Source of the DNA: Thalassotalea euphylliae
GTDB taxonomy: Bacteria > Pseudomonadota > Gammaproteobacteria > Enterobacterales > Alteromonadaceae
DNA length: 64,000 bases
NCBI RefSeq assembly: GCF_003390375.1
Contig: NZ_QUOT01000001.1
Coordinates: 2,170,001-2,234,000 of the forward strand
Direction: 5' to 3'
The translations under genes and the position numbers were made by a program. This document shows, one piece after another, positions 17,981 to 26,517 of this stretch (within the stretch, counting starts at the first letter, position 1; every line of letters begins with the position of its first letter). The notes beneath the pieces were generated by a model, which worked only from the letters and a program-made list of their open reading frames with translations, did no database searches and had not been told where the DNA came from.

Positions 17981-18802
17981 GTGTATCAGAAATTGATTAG
18001 CGTAATTTTCACCACATACAATTCAATAGACTGGTTGGAAAAAGTGCTTTGGGGCTTTCACCACCAAACCGATAAAAACTTTGAAATCATCATCGCCGAT
18101 GATGGCTCTGAAGAGGACACTCGAATTGCGATTGAAAGTTTCGCACAGCATAGTCACCTTGATATTCAACATGTTTGGCAACCTGATGACGGCTTTCAAA
18201 AGTGTAAAATAATGAATAAGGCATTAAAAAAAGCAACTGGTGACTACCTAGTATTCACTGACGGTGACTGCATTCCACGAAAAGACTTTGTTGCAGTTCA
18301 TCGTGAACATGCCGAACCAGGTTTCTACCTTTCTGGAGGCTATTTCAAGCTACCTATGACAATTAGCGAACAAATCACACCCAGTGACATCGCTAGCGGC
18401 AATGCTTTTGATGCCTCTTGGCTGTTGGCAAATGGCCTTAAACGTACACACAAACTCAGTAAGCTCACAGCACAGGGTTTTAAAGCTAAACTTATGAACA
18501 GCATTACACCAACCCGCCGCACTTGGAATGGCCACAATGCCTCTGGTAGGAAAGCCGATTTGGTTGCGGTTAACGGTTTTGATGAGCGCATGCAATACGG
18601 TGGTCAAGATTGTGAGCTTGGTTATCGCCTACGCCACAATGGCATTAAAGCGAAACAAATTCGCTACAGTGCGATTTGTGTTCACTTAGATCACGCTCGT
18701 GGCTATGTGAACGAAGAGATGCTTGCAAACAGCCGTCGTATTAAAAAAGCGACTCTAGGCCAAAGATTGCGATTTACCGAGTTTGGCTTAAATCAACATT
18801 AG
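17981..18802 (+). CDS. family 2 glycosyltransferase
   Basis: A 273-residue cytoplasmic GT-A fold enzyme. I choose the GTG at 17981 (MYQKLISVIFTTYNS) because GGAAG lies 5 bases upstream; an in-frame TTG at 17930 has no site. The nucleotide-sugar motif is IIADDGSEED and the metal-binding DxD-type motif is TDGDCIPRKDF. The C-terminal GGQDCELGYRLRHNG fits the galactosyltransferase-like family 7 C-terminal region, which supplies the catalytic base. The acceptor is unknown; cell-surface glycan is likely. It stands alone between divergent phosphate-binding/OmpA and co-directional OsmC-YcaO genes. Confidence 0.85.
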   Translation: MYQKLISVIFTTYNSIDWLEKVLWGFHHQTDKNFEIIIADDGSEEDTRIAIESFAQHSHLDIQHVWQPDDGFQKCKIMNKALKKATGDYLVFTDGDCIPRKDFVAVHREHAEPGFYLSGGYFKLPMTISEQITPSDIASGNAFDASWLLANGLKRTHKLSKLTAQGFKAKLMNSITPTRRTWNGHNASGRKADLVAVNGFDERMQYGGQDCELGYRLRHNGIKAKQIRYSAICVHLDHARGYVNEEMLANSRRIKKATLGQRLRFTEFGLNQH

Positions 18803-19013
18803 CAAGGTTTGGATGGCTACCATTGCCTTACGTTATTAGTGGAGCTAATGGTATATGCGCTTACATTGTTGAGCAAGCCCAAGCCTTACTACTCTTGTTA
18901 CCTTTGCTATTTACAAAGTAACAATTTTTCCAAGACTATTAGGCTAAAAACACCGATAATTACAGGAATACTTATCATCGCTTGAATGCAGTCTGTTAGC
19001 TGCTCAGCAAAGC

Positions 19014-19037
19014 AGTAACTTATCGACGTAAGTTACT
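19014..19037 (+). repeat. 9-bp perfect inverted repeat upstream of the OsmC-YcaO gene
   Basis: AGTAACTTA and TAAGTTACT are separated by TCGACG and end 21 bases before the ATG at 19059. It could be a regulator operator or a hairpin in the 5' untranslated region. The rest of 18803-19058 shows no gene. Confidence 0.5.
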
Positions 19038-19058
19038 CGCCTGTTATTAGGATCCCCT

Positions 19059-21242
19059 ATGGAAATCAAGGTTAACTTTCTTGACAACCTTCGCTTAGAA
19101 GCGAAGTTTGATGACTTTACCGTTATCGCTGACCAACCTATCCGCTATAAAGGTGATGGTTCAGCACCTAGCCCATTTGATTACTTTTTAGCGTCTTCTG
19201 CATTATGTGCCGCTTACTTTATTAAGGTGTACTGTAAGGCCAGAGACATCTCTACCGACAATATTCGCCTATCGCAAAACAATATTGTCGACCCAGAAGA
19301 TCGCTACAATCAAATCTTCCAGATTAACGTTGAGCTACCAGACGATATTTCTGAAAAAGACAAGAAGGGAATTCTGCGTTCAATTGAACGTTGTACCGTT
19401 AAGAAAGTGGTACAAACCGGCCCAGAGTTCAAAATTGAAACAGTCGACAACTTAGACGCCGACAATCAAGCCATGATCATGGTATCGCCGGATGAAGCCG
19501 CTTCGACTTACATTCTGGGTAAAGACTTACCACTAGAAAAAACCATCAAGAACATGACGGGTATTCTCGAAAACTTGGGCATGAAAATCGAAGTCACCTC
19601 ATGGCGCAATATTGTTCCTAATGTGTGGTCACTGAATATTCGCGATGCGGCCTCACCTATGTGCTTTACCAATGGTAAAGGAGCAACCAAAGAAAGTGCG
19701 TTATGTTCAGCACTTGGCGAATTTATTGAACGCCTAAACTGCAACTTCTTTTACAACGACCAATTCTTCGGTGAAGAAATAGCGAACGCTGATTTTGTTC
19801 ACTACCCCAATGAAAAGTGGTTCCAGCTAACCGACGATGATAGCTTGCCACAAGGTTTGTTAGATGAGCACTGTTTAGCCATTTACAATCCGGAAGATGA
19901 GCTATGTGGCTCACATCTGATTGATACCAATTCAGGTAATATTGAGCGCGGCATTGTTGCCCTGCCTTATCAGCGTCATTCAGACGGTGAAACCGTGTAT
20001 TTCCCATCAAACCTGATTGAGAACTTGTTCCTCAGCAATGGTATGAGCGCCGGCAACAATGTTTTTGAGGCACAAGTACAGTGTTTATCAGAAATCTTTG
20101 AACGCGCAGTAAAACGCCAGATCGTTGAACAAGAAATTGTACTACCTGGTGTGCCGCTATCAGTGTTGGAAAAATACCCAAGCATTCTTGCCGGTATTCA
20201 AGGGTTAGAAGAGCAAGGTTTTCCTGTCGTTGTTAAAGATGCCTCGCTTGGCGGCCAATTCCCAGTAATGTGCGTGACGCTAATGAACCCAAGAACGGGT
20301 GGCGTATTTGCATCATTCGGTGCACACCCCAGTTTTGAAGTCGCATTAGAGCGCAGTTTAACCGAGTTGCTACAAGGTAGAAGCTTTGAAGGCTTAAACG
20401 ACGTACCAAAACCAACGTTCAATAGTATGGCGGTACAAGAGCCAGAAAACTTTGTTGAACACTTTATTGACTCAACCGGTGTCATTTCATGGCGCTTTTT
20501 TAGTAGCAAGGAAGATTACGAGTTTGTGGAGTGGGACTTCTCTGGCACAAATGAAGAAGAGAACCAGCAGTTACTCGCCATTTTGGAATCGCTTGGTAAA
20601 GAAGTGTATATCGCCACTTACGGTGATTTAGGCGCTACGGCATGCCGTATTTTGGTACCTGATTATTCAGAAGTTTACCCAGTCGAAGATTTGATTTGGG
20701 ACAACACCAACAAAGCCCTGCAATACCGTGAAGATATTCTTAACCTTCATCGCTTGTCAGAAGACGAGTTAATCGACTTAGTGGAGCGCTTAGAAGAAAG
20801 TCAGTTAGATAACTACATTGATATTCGTACTCTAATTGGCATTGAGTTTGATGAGAATACGGTGTGGGGCCAACTCACCATTATCGAACTTAAAATTTTG
20901 ATCTACTTGGCAGTTGGTGGCTTAGAGCAAGCCTTTGAACTCATTGGTGACTTCCTTCAATACAACGACAATACTGTTGAACGCACTATGTTCTTCCGCG
21001 CAGTACACAACACACTGGAAGTTGCATTAAATGAAGCGCTTGAATTCGAGCATTACCAAACGGCATTCACTCGTATGTATGGTGAAGATCGTATGGCTGA
21101 AGTAATAGGACTCATTAATGGTACTGATAACTTCCACGGCTTAACCGAAACTAGCATGGCACTAGAAGGTATTGAACCACACTTACGTTTGATTGAAAGT
21201 TATAAGAAGCTACATCAAGCAAGGGCGAAGAAAGCCTTGTAG
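19059..21242 (+). CDS. ycaO: OsmC-YcaO fusion protein
   Basis: A 727-residue fusion. Residues 1-140 form an OsmC/Ohr-like domain with the redox Cys pair at Cys50 (SSALCAAYF) and Cys112 (IERCTVKKV). From about 150 the sequence follows E. coli YcaO closely (VPNVWSLNIRD, CFTNGKGATKESAL), with the YcaO ATP-binding patterns SALGEFIER (217-225) and SEIFERAVK (344-352). A helical, TPR-like tail covers about 560-727. YcaO domains activate amide oxygens with ATP; E. coli YcaO is linked to RimO-dependent methylthiolation of Asp in ribosomal protein S12. Its position inside the ribosomal-protein region fits that role but does not prove it. OsmC-YcaO proteins occur in other gammaproteobacteria. A hairpin precedes it and a terminator follows. 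Confidence 0.9.
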   Translation: MEIKVNFLDNLRLEAKFDDFTVIADQPIRYKGDGSAPSPFDYFLASSALCAAYFIKVYCKARDISTDNIRLSQNNIVDPEDRYNQIFQINVELPDDISEKDKKGILRSIERCTVKKVVQTGPEFKIETVDNLDADNQAMIMVSPDEAASTYILGKDLPLEKTIKNMTGILENLGMKIEVTSWRNIVPNVWSLNIRDAASPMCFTNGKGATKESALCSALGEFIERLNCNFFYNDQFFGEEIANADFVHYPNEKWFQLTDDDSLPQGLLDEHCLAIYNPEDELCGSHLIDTNSGNIERGIVALPYQRHSDGETVYFPSNLIENLFLSNGMSAGNNVFEAQVQCLSEIFERAVKRQIVEQEIVLPGVPLSVLEKYPSILAGIQGLEEQGFPVVVKDASLGGQFPVMCVTLMNPRTGGVFASFGAHPSFEVALERSLTELLQGRSFEGLNDVPKPTFNSMAVQEPENFVEHFIDSTGVISWRFFSSKEDYEFVEWDFSGTNEEENQQLLAILESLGKEVYIATYGDLGATACRILVPDYSEVYPVEDLIWDNTNKALQYREDILNLHRLSEDELIDLVERLEESQLDNYIDIRTLIGIEFDENTVWGQLTIIELKILIYLAVGGLEQAFELIGDFLQYNDNTVERTMFFRAVHNTLEVALNEALEFEHYQTAFTRMYGEDRMAEVIGLINGTDNFHGLTETSMALEGIEPHLRLIESYKKLHQARAKKAL

Positions 21243-21260
21243 CGTATAGTATTTGTAAGT

Positions 21261-21291
21261 AGCGCTACTACTTTCTAAGTAGCGCTTTTTC
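21261..21291 (+). terminator. rho-independent terminator after the OsmC-YcaO gene
   Basis: A 9-bp perfect stem AGCGCTACT/AGTAGCGCT with an 8-base loop is followed by TTTTT. It ends the OsmC-YcaO transcript and separates it from the convergent DUF2145 gene. Confidence 0.85.
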
Positions 21292-21307
21292 TTCTAGCTT
21301 TACGGCT

Positions 21308-22078
21308 TTATCCTCTGAAGATATGGGTATCACCTGCCAGTTCATATTTTTCTAGATATCGCACAATAGAGCCAAACGACGTAGTTTTAACTTTTCCTTT
21401 GTGATCTCGAGTCGTCACACCATCGGCAAACAAACCGCCCAAGGCTAATTTAAAGCCACTGACTCTGACACGTTGTGGGTCAAAATACTCACGCGCGTTC
21501 GCTTTTAACTGGCGCTTGTCAGTCGTTTGGTAAATCGCAGCATTAATAATATCAAGCGTATGTTCGGTACAATTTTGATACTGACTGTTAAACGGATTCG
21601 CAATTAACGAATATTTAGGGTTATGTAGTAACTGATTCTTACCACTGGTAATAACTTCAATAATCTTGGTTTGCAGCTCAGGTGTCGGAATAATTATGCC
21701 GGCTTTTAGGTCGTAAGCACCCCAGAAAAAATCAACTGGGTAATCTGTTACCAATGCGCTTTCCCCACCATTTTCACCATCTTGATAAAGGTTGTGAATG
21801 GCATAACCATTTACCTTTTCACCATTATCTACAGTGATTTGGGAGTACACTGCAATTGCCGTATGAGTAAACTCAATGCCTTTTGGCAATTTCGATTGGG
21901 GCTGCCCAACTCTAGCAATAATAAAGGCTCTAGCACCTTGTTTGGCCGCATACTTTTCAACGTCTTTGGCAAACTTAGCGATTTGCTCAGGTTTAAATCT
22001 CGCTTCGGCGACTTGGTTGCTGCCAGCAAACGCGTTAAACGCCAATAACGTTAACACGACTAAAAATAAGTTTTTCAT
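21308..22078 (-). CDS. exported DUF2145 family protein
   Basis: A 256-residue protein with a signal peptide (1-18, ending NAFAG). It matches my recollection of DUF2145: FTHTAIAVY (70-78), GYAIHNLYQ (91-99) and QNCTEHTLDIIN (168-179). His72 and Cys170 are in an order compatible with an NlpC/P60-like papain fold, so a periplasmic peptidase or amidase is possible, but no catalytic assignment is proven. It lies 81 bases after a small exported Ala/Val-rich protein, probably in the same transcript. A helix-turn-helix regulator is divergent from the pair. Confidence 0.7.
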   Translation of the reverse strand: MKNLFLVVLTLLAFNAFAGSNQVAEARFKPEQIAKFAKDVEKYAAKQGARAFIIARVGQPQSKLPKGIEFTHTAIAVYSQITVDNGEKVNGYAIHNLYQDGENGGESALVTDYPVDFFWGAYDLKAGIIIPTPELQTKIIEVITSGKNQLLHNPKYSLIANPFNSQYQNCTEHTLDIINAAIYQTTDKRQLKANAREYFDPQRVRVSGFKLALGGLFADGVTTRDHKGKVKTTSFGSIVRYLEKYELAGDTHIFRG

Positions 22079-22159
22079 ATCTGCTTCCTGCTACTCATAA
22101 ATAATTGACGACTGCCTTTCACTACGGTTTCGTTAGGTAGACTCTACTAAACGAAGGCG

Positions 22160-22528
22160 TTATTGCTTTTTCATTGCTTCAGTGGGAGAACGATCAACGG
22201 TGATCGTGATTTCTGTGACTTCTAACTCCACTGGGTGGTGATGTTTGACGCTACGAGCACTGCTAGTTGCCGCGTCTGACATTCCCTCTGCCAGCTCAAC
22301 ACTCGCAACGCCTGCGCTAACCGCTACACTCCCCCCGACGAGCAATGGCACTGCCACTACTGCGCTGGCAACTTGCGCACTGCCAGCCGCACCATGGGAA
22401 AGCGCTAAAGCAGAGTGTTTACTTGCTTCACTACCATGATTAGTTGATGGCTCTGCATAAGCTGCAATAGGCGCTAGTAATGTAGTTGCTAATAATGCAC
22501 AAACAGCTGAGTTGATTAATGTGTTCAT
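22160..22528 (-). CDS. small exported Ala/Val-rich protein
   Basis: A 122-residue protein with a clear signal peptide (1-25, ending AAYAEP). The middle (about 45-82) is a long stretch rich in Ala, Val, Ser and Gly with a hydrophobic core (VASAVVAVPLLVGGSVAV), which could be a membrane helix or a beta-forming segment. The polar tail includes VKHHHPVELEV. No family is recognised. It is probably co-transcribed with the downstream DUF2145 gene, so the two may work together in the envelope. Confidence 0.65.
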   Translation of the reverse strand: MNTLINSAVCALLATTLLAPIAAYAEPSTNHGSEASKHSALALSHGAAGSAQVASAVVAVPLLVGGSVAVSAGVASVELAEGMSDAATSSARSVKHHHPVELEVTEITITVDRSPTEAMKKQ

Positions 22529-22652
22529 CAGTTTTTCCTTAACAGTTGAATTGTTATTTAACTTAGTCGGAGGCGAGCGACCTGTAAATCCAGCTGTTTG
22601 ATGTATTACTTAAAACAACTTAAAGTATTAAATTCTGATACTTCAGCGTGAT

Positions 22653-23432
22653 ATGGGACAAGGAATGAGCCAGATAAAACAGGTAACGGATACACTTAAG
22701 CTGCTACTCAAGCAACATAGTATTACCTATCGTCATATTGCTGACGTGCTAGATATGAGCGAGGCAAATATCAAACGCGTATTTGCAAATCACAGTTTTT
22801 CGCTCGAACGGCTAGAACAAATTTGCAATATCATCAACCTAACCCTGTCAGACCTTTTCGCTCTCTCAGCAAAGCAACAACAAGAAAAAATCACAGAGCT
22901 CACCTTTGAACAAGAACAGGAGCTTATCGACAACCCCAAACTCCTTTTAATGGCAGTACTAGTGAGAGACTACTGGAAGTTTGAGGAAATTATTGAGCAC
23001 TATGATATCGAACTGCATGAAGCCATTCGGTTAATGGTAAAGTTGGATAAAATCAAATTGATTCAGCTATTACCTAATAACAACTACAAGTTGCTTATCG
23101 CTCAAGATTTTCGTTGGATTAGTAACGGGCCGTTAGAAAGGTTTATGGAAAAGGAAGTACTTAATCGCTTTATGGCCAGTAAGTTTGATAGCGAAGACTG
23201 CTTTCGCTTTTACCTACGTGGCCGTTATTCGCAAACGTCGATTGATATTATTCAACGGAAACTAAACCAATTAACCAAAGAAGCTGCCGAACTCAATATC
23301 GAAGACAGTAGCCTGCCACTCAACAAGCGTAAACATATGGGGATGCTCTTCGCCATGCGCCCATGGGAGCCATCGCTATTTGAACAGTTCAGAAAGCCAA
23401 GCCCAAGCCATAGCATGCCAAAACCGCTATAA
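22653..23432 (+). CDS. helix-turn-helix transcriptional regulator (XRE/Cro type)
   Basis: A 259-residue cytoplasmic protein. An N-terminal Cro/XRE-type HTH covers about residues 13-62 (ITYRHIADVLDMSEANIKRVF). The C-terminal part is a helical region without a recognised ligand domain. ATG at 22653 is chosen; a second in-frame ATG at 22665 has AAGGA directly against it, which leaves no spacing. It is divergent from the small exported protein/DUF2145 pair across 124 bases and may control them. Its own gene stands alone to the right. Confidence 0.75.
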   Translation: MGQGMSQIKQVTDTLKLLLKQHSITYRHIADVLDMSEANIKRVFANHSFSLERLEQICNIINLTLSDLFALSAKQQQEKITELTFEQEQELIDNPKLLLMAVLVRDYWKFEEIIEHYDIELHEAIRLMVKLDKIKLIQLLPNNNYKLLIAQDFRWISNGPLERFMEKEVLNRFMASKFDSEDCFRFYLRGRYSQTSIDIIQRKLNQLTKEAAELNIEDSSLPLNKRKHMGMLFAMRPWEPSLFEQFRKPSPSHSMPKPL

Positions 23433-23613
23433 CTTAGCATTTAGCAACGCCCGAGCAGTTCATAAAGGGACTAAGTCTAGCTTATTGCTACTTGCAGTCT
23501 TATCAGCCTAGCCTTTGGAGATGCAGATTTACTTTTGTTCACTGGCAACCAACACTCATTGCCGTCAACACACGTGGTTTTAGCCAATTTAGAATAAATA
23601 AGGAGAAAAGAAC

Positions 23614-24057
23614 ATGAACGGAAAACCCACCAAAGCATTTGTTTTAGTATCTATCGCAATGTTAATTTCAGGTATAGCAAGTTTTTGTATCGGCTTACTA
23701 AACGCTCAAATGGAACTTAATGAAAAAGGCTACTACTTCGCTATTCTTATTTTTGGCCTGTTTTCCTTTGTCTCGCTACAAAAAACGGTGAGAGATAAAT
23801 TGGAAGGTCAAACCATTTCAAAACCCTATGTGCTGATGTGCTGGGTAGCGGCAGCCGCCGCAATTGCTCTGCTAACTATAGGTTTAATAAATGCTGACTT
23901 ACTGCTAAGTGAAAAAGGCTTTTATGCCATGGCTTATTTGCTCAGTGGATTCGCGGCGATTACTGTACAGAAAAATGTTAGGGATAGTATTGCTGTTTCA
24001 TCACACGTAGCGACAGCAATTGAACAACAAGAGTCCGCAGAAGAACAATCGATATAG
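23614..24057 (+). CDS. yiaA: YiaA-type inner-membrane protein
   Basis: A 147-residue membrane protein with four helices (about 8-28, 38-55, 74-95, 101-118) arranged as two copies of one YiaA/B unit. NAQMELNEKGYYFAIL and NADLLLSEKGFYAMAY are the matching loops, and LQKTVRD and VQKNVRD end each repeat. The length agrees with E. coli YiaA. A good AAGGAG site lies 9 bases before the ATG. The function of the family is unknown. Confidence 0.8.
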   Translation: MNGKPTKAFVLVSIAMLISGIASFCIGLLNAQMELNEKGYYFAILIFGLFSFVSLQKTVRDKLEGQTISKPYVLMCWVAAAAAIALLTIGLINADLLLSEKGFYAMAYLLSGFAAITVQKNVRDSIAVSSHVATAIEQQESAEEQSI

Positions 24058-24131
24058 TCTACTGTAAATACTGACATTGCTTTGTTGCACGGTATACATC
24101 ACAGCAACTAAGCGATTTTAATCTGACAAAT

Positions 24132-24159
24132 CTAGCAAGGTTTTATAAAACCTTGCTAG
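24132..24159. terminator. 28-bp perfect palindrome, probable bidirectional terminator
   Basis: CTAGCAAGGTTTTA is followed directly by its exact reverse complement. It lies between the converging YiaA gene and the broken binding-protein gene. The stem has a G/C patch near its base, and the T and A runs near the centre could serve as U tracts in either direction. Confidence 0.55.
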
Positions 24160-24190
24160 TGAAGCGTTATAGATAAACTAACTAATTTAT

Positions 24191-25321
24191 TCAAGTGCAG
24201 TTACCTTTGAGCAAAGCATTATCAGTTGATGGCTCTATAGGTAAAGGTAGGTAAGTTTGTGAGATAAATGTTTCTAGGCTAAAAAGTGCAGTTTCGGGAT
24301 GCCTTTGAGAAAAGCGCGAGAAGTCTATTTTATGTAGGCTATCATCTACAAGGTTTTTCAAAAAGCGACTCATATTCCCTTCTAAACTCGATTGAAAAAT
24401 GTCGATTACAACATTCATCTCGCAGGGCTGTATATCCTGTTGGTGATAGTCAGATAGCATGTCAAGTGCTTTAGCACCCAAAACGACATGTCCGCCCAAT
24501 GAAACGTCGAGCGTAGAATTTAGGTTGGTTTCGTCCCAGTTCATTCCACCTACCGTTACAGGATAAGGTAAGTTTGCGTCTTGTACTGCTTCCAATGCAC
24601 CAAAAGCCATAGGGTCATTAGCCGACCAAATTATATCGACACGGGCGCGTTGAAGAATGCCCTTTACCTTTATATATGCTTCGGCCTTTGACCAATTAGC
24701 AACTGGATAATCTATTAACCTGACCTACTTATGTGCTGATAAGACCTGCTGTAGACCATGCGCTCTTTCAATAGCCGCGGCAGAAGCAAAGTCCCCTCTC
24801 AAGGCAAGTAAATTTATTGATTCCGAGTTTTTATCATGCAAAGAAATCAACTCACTCAATAAATATTCACCTGCTTTCCTGTTATCTGGTACAACACTGC
24901 CAATTAGAGACTTTTGCTCTGACTCAGATAAGCTCTCACGCTCTTTATTGTTAAATCCATTTAATAGCGCAAAAACGGGAATTTCATGTTTAGCAAATAG
25001 TTTTAGTTGCGCTATCCCGCCCCCTTTTTCGTTAACGATAATGGCGTAATCAGGATTGTGCTCCAATGCTTTATTCGCTAATGACTTCATTTGAATATGA
25101 TTCCTGTTAGCGAAAAGACTAATTAATTCAATATTCAAATCATCGGCAGCAGCTTGCATGATTTTACTGACATTCGACCAAAAGCGCCCAGTCTCATCTC
25201 CTTGAGCATGCCCTGGGTTGATGAATACAACTTTAAAGTCTTTTTTAATCTCTTGCGCTGCAGCTACAGGGCTGCAAAGTAAGAAGGATATAATTGAGTT
25301 CCAAAGGGTGTACCTTTTCAT
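24191..25321 (-). pseudogene. periplasmic sugar-binding-type protein interrupted by one in-frame TAG
   Basis: One frame runs for 377 codons from the ATG at 25321 to 24191, broken only by TAG at 24725-24727, codon 199. The first part has a signal peptide (about 1-22) and a type 1 periplasmic-binding lobe (VVFINPGHAQGDETGRFW, DYAIIVNEKGG). The second part continues the same fold without shift (VDIIWSANDPMAFGALEA, TVGGMNWDETN). A single C-to-T change in CAG would produce the stop. No permease or ATPase gene is adjacent, so it was probably an orphan binding or sensor-partner protein. A sequencing error or readthrough is possible. Confidence 0.75.
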
Positions 25322-25586
25322 GACAAGAATCGTTTGTAGATCAGCCAGTAACGCGTTTGCTAATTGTTAACTATAGACCATCTATCTATAGGCTTCTGCT
25401 TGTCGCGATTACAAGCTCAATCGAGAGCGCTGCATTCGCCACTATGTTTAAGCCCCATTAATAAAATAAAGACGCTCAATAGTCACATATGAAAGTATTA
25501 TCTTTTCAATAGGTTTTTCATTTTTATACAGACAATTGACGCTTAAGGGTTCTAATACATTATACAGCTATCAAAATGCCCAAAAA
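25322..25586. other. intergenic region without a visible gene
   Basis: AT-rich sequence between the start of the broken binding-protein gene and the S10-operon terminator. I see no coding frame or repeat; a promoter for the pseudogene would lie near 25330-25400. Confidence 0.5.
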
Positions 25587-25622
25587 CAAAAAGGCTCCGC
25601 TAAATAAATAGCAGAGCCTTTT
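25587..25622 (-). terminator. terminator at the end of the S10 operon
   Basis: On the minus strand the stem AAAAGGCTC-T-GCTA/TAGC-G-GAGCCTTTT, with one mismatch, is followed by TTTTTG. It follows rpsQ by about 30 bases. It closes the S10 operon, which in most relatives would run on to rplN. Confidence 0.8.
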
Positions 25623-25654
25623 AAGTGTCACTAAAGTGAACTAGAAAAAACTAA

Positions 25655-25903
25655 TTAAGCTTTCTCTACTACGTCAACCAAAGTCCAAGACTTAGTCTTA
25701 GAGATTGGTGCACATTCACGAATAGTTACTACGTCGCCCGCGTTACATACGTTAGCTTCATCGTGTGCTTTCAACTTAGTTGAACGCGTAATGAATTTAC
25801 CGTAGATAGGGTGTTTTACACGACGCTCAATCAACACTGTGATCGACTTGTCCATCTTGTCGCTAACTACGCGACCTTGTAATGTACGGATTTTATCAGT
25901 CAT
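25655..25903 (-). CDS. rpsQ: 30S ribosomal protein S17
   Basis: An 82-residue primary 16S rRNA-binding protein with an OB fold. It has the typical RTLQGRVVSDKMDKSITV start and KTKSWTLVDVVEKA end. Its start overlaps the rpmC stop by one base. It is the last gene of the S10 operon here and is followed by a terminator in place of rplN. Confidence 0.98.
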   Translation of the reverse strand: MTDKIRTLQGRVVSDKMDKSITVLIERRVKHPIYGKFITRSTKLKAHDEANVCNAGDVVTIRECAPISKTKSWTLVDVVEKA

Positions 25904-26094
25904 TACGCACCTGCCTTCTCAGTGATGATGGTTTTAACGCGTGCAATGTTGCGACGCACTGTACGTAGCATGTGTGTTTGAGCTAACTGGCCAGTACTTG
26001 CTTGCATACGTAAGTTAAATTGCTCACGTAGTAAGTTAAGTAATTCAGCATTAAGCTCTTCAATGCTTTTTTCTTTAAGTTCGTTAGCTTTCAT
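25903..26094 (-). CDS. rpmC: 50S ribosomal protein L29
   Basis: A 63-residue two-helix protein at the polypeptide exit tunnel, a docking site for trigger factor and SRP together with L23. MKANELKEKSIEELNAELL and QLAQTHMLRTVRRNIAR are typical. It overlaps rplP and rpsQ by one base on each side. Confidence 0.97.
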   Translation of the reverse strand: MKANELKEKSIEELNAELLNLLREQFNLRMQASTGQLAQTHMLRTVRRNIARVKTIITEKAGA

Positions 26095-26507
26095 TACATC
26101 ACCGTTCTAGTTACGAAGGTTGTTTTGAACGGAAGTTTAGCTGCTGCAAGCTCGAAAGCTTCGCGTGCTAATTCCTCTGGAACACCTTCCATTTCATAAA
26201 GAACACGACCAGGTAGAATTTGACATACCCAGTATTCTACAGAACCTTTACCTTTACCCATACGAACCTCAAGAGGCTTCTTGGTAATTGGCTTGTCTGG
26301 GAATACACGGATCCAGATTTTACCTTGACGCTTAACGTGACGTGTCATTGCACGACGAGCTGCTTCGATTTGACGAGCTGTCATACGACCACGCTCAACA
26401 GATTTCAAACCGTAAGTACCGAAGCTAACTGTGCTACCAGTGTGTGCAAGACCACGGTTACGCAGTTTCATTTGCTTACGGAATTTAGTACGTTTTGGTT
26501 GTAACAT
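26094..26507 (-). CDS. rplP: 50S ribosomal protein L16
   Basis: A 137-residue protein near the A-site tRNA elbow. MLQPKRTKFRKQMKLRNRG and GKGKGSVEYWV are family signatures. The Arg that YcfD hydroxylates in E. coli L16 (Arg81) falls in the RMGKGKG segment (RVFPDKPITKKPLEVRMGKG), which is conserved here. Confidence 0.97.
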   Translation of the reverse strand: MLQPKRTKFRKQMKLRNRGLAHTGSTVSFGTYGLKSVERGRMTARQIEAARRAMTRHVKRQGKIWIRVFPDKPITKKPLEVRMGKGKGSVEYWVCQILPGRVLYEMEGVPEELAREAFELAAAKLPFKTTFVTRTVM

Positions 26508-26517
26508 TACTTAACTC

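Noticed and set aside
19207..20509. Several overlapping frames within the OsmC-YcaO gene
   Set aside because: All are shadows of the strong 727-codon frame, which has domain matches along its whole length.
2546..25321. Genome-wide amber reassignment suggested by two in-frame TAG codons
   Set aside because: TAG is also used as an ordinary stop here (the OsmC gene at 212 and the peroxidase gene at 3571), so reassignment is not supported.
14781..25654. Integrative element or phage as the source of the 10.9-kb block
   Set aside because: No integrase, transposase, phage gene, tRNA target or flanking direct repeat was found; base composition looks like its neighbours by eye.
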